Shown piece after piece: positions 56,709-64,000 of a stretch of DNA of 64,000 bases. Position numbers and translations under genes: made by a program. Numbering within the stretch: position 1 is the first letter of the stretch; every line of letters starts with the position of its first letter. The notes beneath the pieces were generated by a model. The model had not been told where the DNA came from and searched no databases. It saw only the letters and a list, made by a program, of their open reading frames with translations. Source of the DNA: Protea cynaroides (Eukaryota > Streptophyta > Magnoliopsida > Proteales > Proteaceae); the NCBI GenBank assembly GCA_028583415.1, contig CM053267.1:39167834-39231833 (forward strand), read 5' to 3'.

Positions 56709-58317
56709 CTAAATTTATCTTACTTCTCTTCTTTGGTTTTGTTGTGTTTCAACAACGCTTTTTTCTGCAACAAACAAAACAATAAATCCGTTACTGCCTA
56801 TATATAGTAGATAAACTATTTTCATTGGTTTCTCCATCATAAACTCTTTCCAATTTTACCCTTTTTTTTTTTTTTTTTTTTCTTTTAGCATTTGAAAATT
56901 TAGGGCAAACAAATCAACCTAGTTTGGAAGCCGTCCTGAATGTGTTTTGGTAATTTATGTTATTCATGTAACAGTGGAATCTAATCATATGATTAATCTA
57001 GATTACATTTTTTTCTATTTTATGGTCGGAATGAACACACATCATCTACCCATATGACAGAATAGACGGTCAGTTGTTCAACCGAACATCGGATGATTGG
57101 GATTACATCAGGATGTGTGTCCAGTGTATCCTAGCCATCCAATGTTCGGCTGCTGAGACTGGCCAGCTAGAGAGGATTTCCATCCCTATGCATATATGTA
57201 AGAGATTTTATCTTTTATGCAAAGCACCGGTAAAGTTGTTACATTGCGACTTAGTAGTCGTGGTTTAGAACATTCTCTCTCCGACACAGAGATAAGACTA
57301 GGTTGTACATATACTCCTCCCCAACCCCACAATCATGGTTTTAGCCTTTTAGATATTTGGATTCGGATCAACTGAGCTGAATCAGTGTCAACCATGGCCA
57401 ATACCGATACCAATACCAATACGATGCTAGACACCTTCATTTTTTTTAAAACCTTTTATTTAATAAGAGATGTGTCTCACTCAATCATTGGTTCTATACT
57501 AATTCTATATCAATCCCTGATACTCCCAAAATGACAAGAGCCTTGTGGAATGGGTATGCCCGGGACATATGCCCTGATGCACTCCAACGACCTGAATATG
57601 ATTACAGAGGCTGCATGGTTTCAGATGATCCACGCCCATATGCCCCTTCTTCCAAAGCAAAGTAGGATGACAACAAAAACTGAGATGATTCTTTTATGCA
57701 AAGCATGGTAACGTTAAAAGAGAATGATGAAACCATACCCCCTTACAACATATCTCTTTTATGCATCCCTCCCACTTTGTTATTCTTACACTTTTAGGAA
57801 GAAAAATAATTCGGCGAATTAAACAACTATGACCCATAAAGGAGGGATGGGCACTTGGGCGACTTTATCGGAATCCGTCCAAATCCAACCCCATAAAAGC
57901 CGAAGGTTGAGCTGAAATCCATTGAACCTTGTTTTGGGTTTGGGCTGAGGTTGGCGGGTTGAGTTATATAAAGGAAAATCTTGATGTAATTAAGATTGGG
58001 GAAAAAAAATATAACTTTACTTTTTTACCCTTGTTGTATAATATAATATTTTTTTAATAAAGTAAATCCTATCATTTCACATGTTTATTTATAAAATAGG
58101 CAATGACAATAACAACTTTGATAATGATATAGTGAGAAGTTAAAAAAGAGTTACAAATATAGCAACAATTTTGATAATGATATAGTGATAAGTTAAAAAA
58201 GATTACAAATATAGCAATGACAACTTTGATAATGACAGTAATAACTCAAAGAACGTTACAACTTCTTAATTCACGTCTTTAATGACAATAAGCAGAATCC
58301 ATTATATAATAAAAAAT
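56709..58317. other. Intergenic DNA with small tandem repeat
   Basis: The promoter of the small gene is probably at 56709-56900 (pyrimidine-rich, then TATATATAGTAG at about 56800). At 58103-58235 a unit with AACTTTGATAATGATATAGTG and GTTACAAATATAGCAA occurs about two and a half times. 57360-57430 has ATACCGATACCAATACC-type words like those in F-box intron 1. No gene seen. Confidence 0.5.
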
Positions 58318-58334
58318 AAAAAAAATAAAAAAAA

Positions 58335-58450
58335 GGGTGTCCTAGTGCACGAGACTCCCATTACTATAAAGTTTGGATAGGGGCATAATATATGCAACCT
58401 TACCCCTGCAACGTAGATAAGCTATTTTCGGGTTTCAAACACTTGACCCC
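58335..58450 (-). mobile_element. Au-type SINE fragment
   Basis: On the plus strand: GGTGTCCTAGTGCACGAGAC, CCCATTACTATAAAGTTTGG, GCAACCTTACCCCTGCAA and TTTCGGGTTTCAAACACTTG. The order matches the complement of an Au-type tRNA-derived SINE, with its T-tail as A-rich DNA at 58310-58335 and a B-box-like GTTTGAAAC on the minus strand. Confidence 0.65.
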
Positions 58451-60203
58451 CAGGTTGAACCCATTATATAATGACACTAATTATTATCTATAATTTAAAA
58501 TTTTCATTGGCGATAAACTATTTGTTAATTAGATTTATTATGTTGTAAATAAATGGTTAAAAAATTTTGTTTTAAATTTTATGTGTGGGCATTGGGCCGC
58601 TGATGTTGATAAAATTGTAAAGGGCAAGGATCTACACACTATCGGTCTGTATTAACATCTTATAAGCCAAGCCAATAACGCATGTTGAGCATACTTATCA
58701 AATGACCAATGAGATGGCAATACCTAGATATCATTATCATCATCTGCAATACCTACGAAATCAAGGGACACTTCGTCATTTCTAGCTTAAGTCAAGGGTA
58801 AAAAGGTCCCCTTGGAAGGTGTGCGGAACCCACCAAACACTACTCACTATAAATCGATCTGAAATACAAAGTTTCTCTTACATCACATTTAATGCTTTTA
58901 TCTACTTCCCACTTTTAGTTCTGAGCCTCTGACACCTCGGAACTGAAATCTCTCTCTTACCCCGTTTAATTAATATATCTAGTCAGTCATCTGACATCAT
59001 TATCTATTCTCAAGATTCTTGACTTAAGTATCGAGTGATCCCAGGACCATAGGCCCAACTTCCCTACTCTGTCTTGACGTTTGCAAGTCTAGTTAGCAGT
59101 GAAAACCTTGGAACGGAATCCGGTCGCAACAACACACAACAAAAAGGTATATGGGCGGGGTTACAATGTGTCATAAGGGGAGACTTACATCTTTAATGAA
59201 GAGAAAGAGAGAGTGGGAAGTACACACTAGAATCGTGTATTGCTTTTCCCAAATGGAAATATGCCTCTTTTGCCATACTCCAGGATAAATTTAAGAAACC
59301 CATCCAAGCCCAACCCAAGAAACCCGAGCCAAACTGTGGGCTTAAATATTTCTGATTGGGTTTTGAATTGGTTCAACAATCCCAATCCGATCAAGTTGGG
59401 CTTGGGCTGAATTTCATATCCTGTACATCAGGTTGGCCCATCCCGCCAGCCCACCTGATGTCCGGCCCTACCATAAAGTTTAATTTGTGCCTCATTTGAG
59501 CTTTGAACATGATCCACTGTAGTTTCCCCCTCTCCTTTCTTTTCCCCTTCCCCTCACATCAGAAGCACCAAGCTCACCATTCACTCTTCATTCCCTCAGA
59601 CCCACATGAGCTTCTTCTTGTTCTACTTGCAGCTATCATGGTTGACAAAAGGGAGAACAGCTGGTGATTATGATATCTCTTCTCTCCCTACCTGATGCAT
59701 GAATCTCTGCTCCCTTCACAGGCGTTGGATTTATCTATGGTCCCACTTCTGGCTCATAGAGCTTTATGAGACCTGCTTACCTTGATATGGATAGGATGCA
59801 CAAAGCCTTGAGAGAGAGAAAGTTTGTCTCGCACCTGAAAGTTGTAAGGAGTGGTTTCTCACCTTGAGGCACCATTTTTGTCCAAATTCAGTCTTCAGGT
59901 TTGCCGTGAGCCCCAGAATCATAGGCTCAATTTGGTTGCAAGCAAAATAAAAGAGAAGGGAAGGAAAAAAAATTTAACCTAAAAAGGAATACTTTTATAA
60001 CTATTACACAACAAGATTGAATAAACTAGCTACCTAAATTTCTTACAGTATTTAATAATGACATTTATTAGATGTAAATTTTATTTTACTTTTTAAATGC
60101 AAGGGATTTTGATGCAAAATAAAGTGTAAGTTAATAATTAAATATGGAATGATTTGGAGTTAGTTACATAGTTATTTGATAGCATGTCCTGTAATGATTA
60201 CAA
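58451..60203. other. Intergenic DNA with LTR-like and CCCAA-rich repeat segments
   Basis: 58850-59110 (CACTATAAATCGATCTGAAA, then GTATCGAGTGATCCCAGGAC) reads like LTR DNA with a TATA box but has no definable ends. 59280-59470 and 57840-57960 contain CCAAGCCCAACCC/GGGTTTGGGCTG words common in dispersed plant repeats. No gene seen. Confidence 0.4.
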
Positions 60204-62940
60204 ATGTTTCCTTTTTACTCTCCTTGCAACCAATCAAGCCTTAGCGAATACTGGATTGGACGTGCAACTATTCGAAACATTGATCACAATATTGATTTCC
60301 CATCTGCTTACCGAGGTTCACTATGCTTGAATTTTTTACAGCCTCAGAGGATCGGTAAAGTCTTTGAGCTTCAACTCTTTCTATCTAGGAGACCCAGATT
60401 TTCAAAGCTTTATTTCACTTATAAATCGTATTGAGATGTCTTAAATCTGGTTACTGACTGTCCACTTATTGAGGACTTCAGTCTATTGTGGTGTTATAGA
60501 TGTTATAGATATTGCTTATCTCGACAGACAATTTCAGTCGTATCTTATTAGTTTATTATTCTTGTTAACTCTAGTTGCAATAGGACTTGGGTTTCCTACT
60601 TGCATTAGACCTTTAATCTAGTTGCAATAGGACTAGGGTTTTCTCTCTACATGCTCTCCCTTCTTCTCTTTCTTTATTTTGTTACAATATATTACTATCT
60701 CTGATATTTACGTATCTTGGCTGAAGTTTCAAGAGGTTGGTTGTGAAAGATTGTATGTCTCTCTCTGGGAATTGCGTTTTTTGTTCCAACTCCCAAACTT
60801 ACAACTTTTTCCCTTTCTTAGCTGTTGATGTAATTTTGCACCTAATCTTATTAAACTCTCACTAATGTTGGGTTTCAACTGAGCAAACAACTATTTTACC
60901 AACAAAAAAAAAAAACTGAGCAAACAACTATGAAGTGCTACAAACTTTTTTTCATTTATAAACTCTATGAGCTGTACAATTTGAGGAATTCAAACTGCAT
61001 TAATACAAGGAATCAAATATTTGCTTATGCCTCACAGGTTATGAATTCCAGGATCCCCCAGTATGTTGCAACCTAAGACCGTTTAATATGGCACCTCAAG
61101 TGCTATCAAGATTGGATCTTGCTTCTCTTGAGGCGGTTAAGGTGGGTTTACAGACAATAAATTGCAATTTTTCTTGAGGAATGCAAAGGTCTCACGAGTA
61201 GCCATCATAAACCAACAAAGACTTTTGTACTTGACATTTTCTTTTTTATTGAAGACACCATGAATTACTAAAGAAGTTTTATCACTATTCCCACAAGATA
61301 TTGCAGACCTTCTACATGTTGAGAAAGCCTCAGAAATCGTATAGACTTAGATTCTGAAATCATGGAGGATCATTTACTGAAACAGAGCACTGATAAATGT
61401 TTTAGACGGCTAGTCTTTATGTTGATGCACATTGAATGATGAACAGAAAGGTACAGATCTGATAGTTTCGTGGCAGGAGGAAGCAGGGCAGCTCCTTTGC
61501 TTGTTTGTGAAGCAGTTGCTCCCTGAACCATCCGAGCTTCTAATACATTCTAGCATCTACAACATCACCTCTGATTTCCACATGAAATCTACGAGTGGCT
61601 ATTCAGGTTTATAAACAAAATTTTCTCATTATTTTTTTTCTTATTGCCATCTTTAATCGGTTCATATTTAGATGTTTCTAGCTTACCCATCTTCATCTGA
61701 AGGCTTCTTAGAGTTGTTTGAGAATTGCTCCTTTAGCTTGTAATTATCTAATAACTTGGATAAGAAAAACCCACTCATAACTTTATTAAGGCTATTTTGG
61801 ATTTTCATTTACTCTGCTCCACTGTCTGTCTTCAATGAACAGCTACTTCTACTCCATTTATGTTGAATCTATGGATTATGGTGCTATAAAAGGAAGACAC
61901 AGATCCTTTAAATTTTCTTTCCAATGCTTTCATGTATGTACCTTACCTATAACAACCACATTTACTCCCAAATTTCATTGAAATATATAGATAAATATAT
62001 AATTCATAAGCTTCATTAGTAAATTAACAACTGCTCCAAATTTGATTTTGCATGGCAAGATCACTGCATGGAAGTCCAGAGTACCTGTTAATGGTAATGA
62101 ACCATTTGTATATCATCTACTGTCGACAATGATATATCATTCACAACAACCTGTATCCATCTGCCTCCTAACCTGGCATGTCCTGAAAGGTCATAAAGAC
62201 TAAAAGAAATGAAGCCTTTCATTCTACAGAAATGTATGATTATATGATACCTGATATCAGAAGCTCTCTACACTAGATCAATATCAATATGAATTCGTTT
62301 CCATCTCCAACTTGGTAATACATTTATGAACCCCCCCTCTCTTTTCTTTTTGAGCAACATAAGTAATGAACCTTCAAATGGAGAAGAGTCATCAACATGT
62401 TCAGATATATTTGTATAAGCTATGTCTTGGTGGTGGTTGTGTGACCACCCACTAATCAAATTTCAGGGAATCACTTCCAGGACTGTCTCAAAACTCAAAT
62501 CAAGAAATATAGAAATTGTTATTGATCCACCAAGTCAAATAGTGATATGCTTGCAAATTTGGCAAGCGACAAAAAAAGATTGTCCGTCTTGTGATATGCT
62601 TGTTATTTCTAAACAAGGTCATTGTTAACGTCCATCTGAAATGAGTGATTCGAAGGTCAAAGGCTTGTCCAACTTGTATTGGGGTGGATTGAATGTTCTC
62701 TGTCTTTATAAGGGGAAGACAATGTTTAGGACCTCTATTAGATTGTAATTGTCATGGTTTCTCTTTATTTCTTTTCTTCTTATTTCTGAGTGAAGACTGG
62801 AGAATAATTGCAATGTGATACTGAATAGGAGAATACAGTCACTGCACCATTTCAAGTGTTTGAAAGTTGTGAAAGGATAGAAGGTCTTCGGTGTCATTTA
62901 TGGGAGACAACATCGGTTCTCACTGGAGGAAGATCATGAA
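60204..62940 (+). pseudogene. Probable F-box/FBD gene relic
   Basis: Scattered F-box-LRR-like pieces: DVLNLVTDCPLIEDFSL at about 60435-60485, MAPQVLSRLDLASLEAVK-like sequence at about 61089-61146, a segment with EEAGQLLCLFVKQLLPEPSE (61480-61540), a possible strand at 62468-62570, and HHFKCLKVVKG near 62845-62880, like the start of an FBD domain. They lie in different frames with stops between. The same strand and spacing as the intact F-box gene suggest a diverged tandem relative. Evidence is weak for each piece and moderate together. Confidence 0.4.
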
Positions 62941-63007
62941 TAAGGATCATGTTTCATAACTCATCAATACATGCTCACAAAAAACCTCTATAGTCATCAG
63001 AGTCAGA

Positions 63008-63008
<1 letters not shown>

Positions 63009-63051
<43 letters not shown>
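63009..63051. repeat. (CT)n microsatellite
   Basis: About 20 CT units. Confidence 0.95.
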
Positions 63052-63054
<3 letters not shown>

Positions 63055-63173
63055 CGCTCCAAAAACAGAAAACATGAGAAGATAAATATTCCTCTTAAAG
63101 AATGCTAGAAGTACAAATACAAAAAATCAGAACAAAAATGAAGATGGATTGGTGGGCTCTTTAGTGTGTACCC

Positions 63174-63788
63174 TCAAGCCTTCTTTTTCCTAGCCATTGC
63201 GGCTCTTGTGGCATTAGTTGAAGTATTAAGTGTCCTGCTCCTGTCCCCTCTTGGCACCAGCCCACGCAGAACCGCAAGAACAGCAAAGCCCAAGAACGGA
63301 GAATACACCATGAGAAGCTTGTCCGATGCCTTGCGCGAACCAATCAGTTCCCCTAAAATCGCAACCTGGGAATGCCCAACACAAAAAGGAAGAGTTAGAA
63401 TCTTATTGGGTCACAAATTTGGACCAAAATCCATCGATCAGCGATCTTCTGATATACAAAAACATACCATGGAGGTGGAAGTCGAAACACCATAAATCAA
63501 GCAAGTGGTGCTGAACCAGGACTTCCTGGAGAGAATGGCGTATAGGTTGGCAATGGAGAGGGGCCATTGGAGGATGAGCTCGAGCCAGACAAGTCCGACA
63601 AGGAAATCAGGCTTCTCAACGATGAGGTAATCTCTAAACTCAAGGGCGTACCAGGATTTGAGGTCGATGAGGAAATCAGGAAACAGGTGCATTGGCAGAC
63701 AAGTCTGGGAGTCCACAAGCGGTGCTACCACCGCTACAACCAGGAAGAAGAGGAAAAGAATCGCATCCACCAGCTTGCAAAACCCCAT
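63174..63788 (-). CDS. EXPERA-domain membrane protein, TMEM97/sigma-2 receptor-like
   Basis: Two exons on the minus strand, 63788-63468 and 63365-63174, with a 102-bp GT-AG intron in phase 0, giving 170 residues, the usual size. The start MGFCKLVDAILFLFFLVV is preferred over the in-frame ATG at 63845 because plant family members begin there. Features: a first hydrophobic helix; PLVDSQTCLP; FPDFLIDLKSWYALEFRDYL; the conserved LVGLVWLELILQWPLSIANL; CLIYGVSTSTSM across the intron; VYSPFLGFAVLAVLRGL; and a C-terminal RKKKA, a possible ER-retention signal (KKXX-like). The family has four membrane helices and is found in ER/lysosomal membranes with roles in sterol handling; the role in plants is unclear. 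Confidence 0.9.
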
Positions 63789-63845
63789 TATTACTTCTGC
63801 AACCAAATTAAAATCTTCTTCGAATCCCCTTTGAAGAGTGAACAA

Positions 63846-64000
63846 TAGGGGATCTTGCGTTGAATCTCTTTTGAAGTTTTTGAATTCAACTGAGATTAAT
63901 AGCCAACGAAAATATTTTCCTTTTCGCCATTTTATTATAAATAAAAAAACTTAAGTATTCCTTATGGACGGTCAGGATGCGATATATAGTTCTACCAAAT
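63846..64000. other. Upstream region of the EXPERA gene
   Basis: Probable leader and promoter DNA of the minus-strand gene. AT-rich with TTTATTATAAATAAAA at about 63932-63947, in which TTTATAATAAA (minus strand) could serve as a TATA element. No other feature. Confidence 0.4.

Noticed and set aside
57074..57268. 64-codon frame with several Cys
   Set aside because: No similarity recognised, no neighbouring exon, no promoter signal.

Overview
This is nuclear DNA from a flowering plant. The evidence is GT-AG introns in plant-type genes (a subtilase of the AIR3/SBT5 type, an F-box/FBD-type gene, a TMEM97/EXPERA gene, a MAPK-substrate-like gene), plant Ty3/Gypsy lineages (Athila and Tat), plant-type SINE and RTE-LINE remnants, and long AT-rich spacers. 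It is not grass-like in gene composition, but I cannot name the species. Most of the window is transposon sequence; the four intact-looking genes cover only a small part.

Layout. 1-8670: the 5' part of a minus-strand Tat-like Gypsy element, split in its gag by an Athila-like element (160-7404) with matching LTRs, a 5-bp target duplication and a large internal deletion. 8671-14990: a collapsed subtilase copy, then an intact seven-exon subtilase gene (10217-14626, 766 residues by my splicing). 15941-22912: three 2.3-kb LTRs of one family; one solo LTR sits inside another, next to a third LTR that still has its polypurine tract. 24195-24672: RTE-type LINE tail. 27817-45317: a 17.5-kb Tat-type retrotransposon on the minus strand, with gag-pol at 38535-44550 and a plus-strand antisense gene at 29228-31523 behind a recognisable promoter. 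Its 3' minisatellite is split by a 5.7-kb element that looks like a giant solo LTR. 48286-50620: a third subtilase copy, clearly dead. 50603-52150: repeats with tRNA-like promoter boxes. 52785-55192: an intact three-exon F-box gene. 56430-56708: a short MAPK-substrate-like gene. 60204-62940: a probable F-box relic. 63174-63788: an intact two-exon EXPERA/TMEM97-like gene.

How it fits together. The three subtilase copies share promoter, exon 1, introns and downstream DNA, so they are a local tandem family now separated by about 34 kb, much of it nested retrotransposons. Target duplications give the order of insertions: Athila into Tat-like gag; solo LTR B into solo LTR A, which lies 27 bp from LTR C; the 5.7-kb element into the Tat minisatellite. 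By eye the Athila LTRs differ at about 2% of sites and the Tat LTRs at about 4%, so the Tat insertion looks older.

The most interesting signals are: the antisense gene in the Tat element with C-box, CCAAT, G-box and TATA; a variable CGACC-word region in the three LTRs, where each copy uses its own word at two separate places; a telomere-like hairpin array in the giant LTR; a shared MITE family in both subtilase relics; and a SINE fragment plus a nine-codon upstream ORF in the F-box leader. All identities and counts were read by eye.
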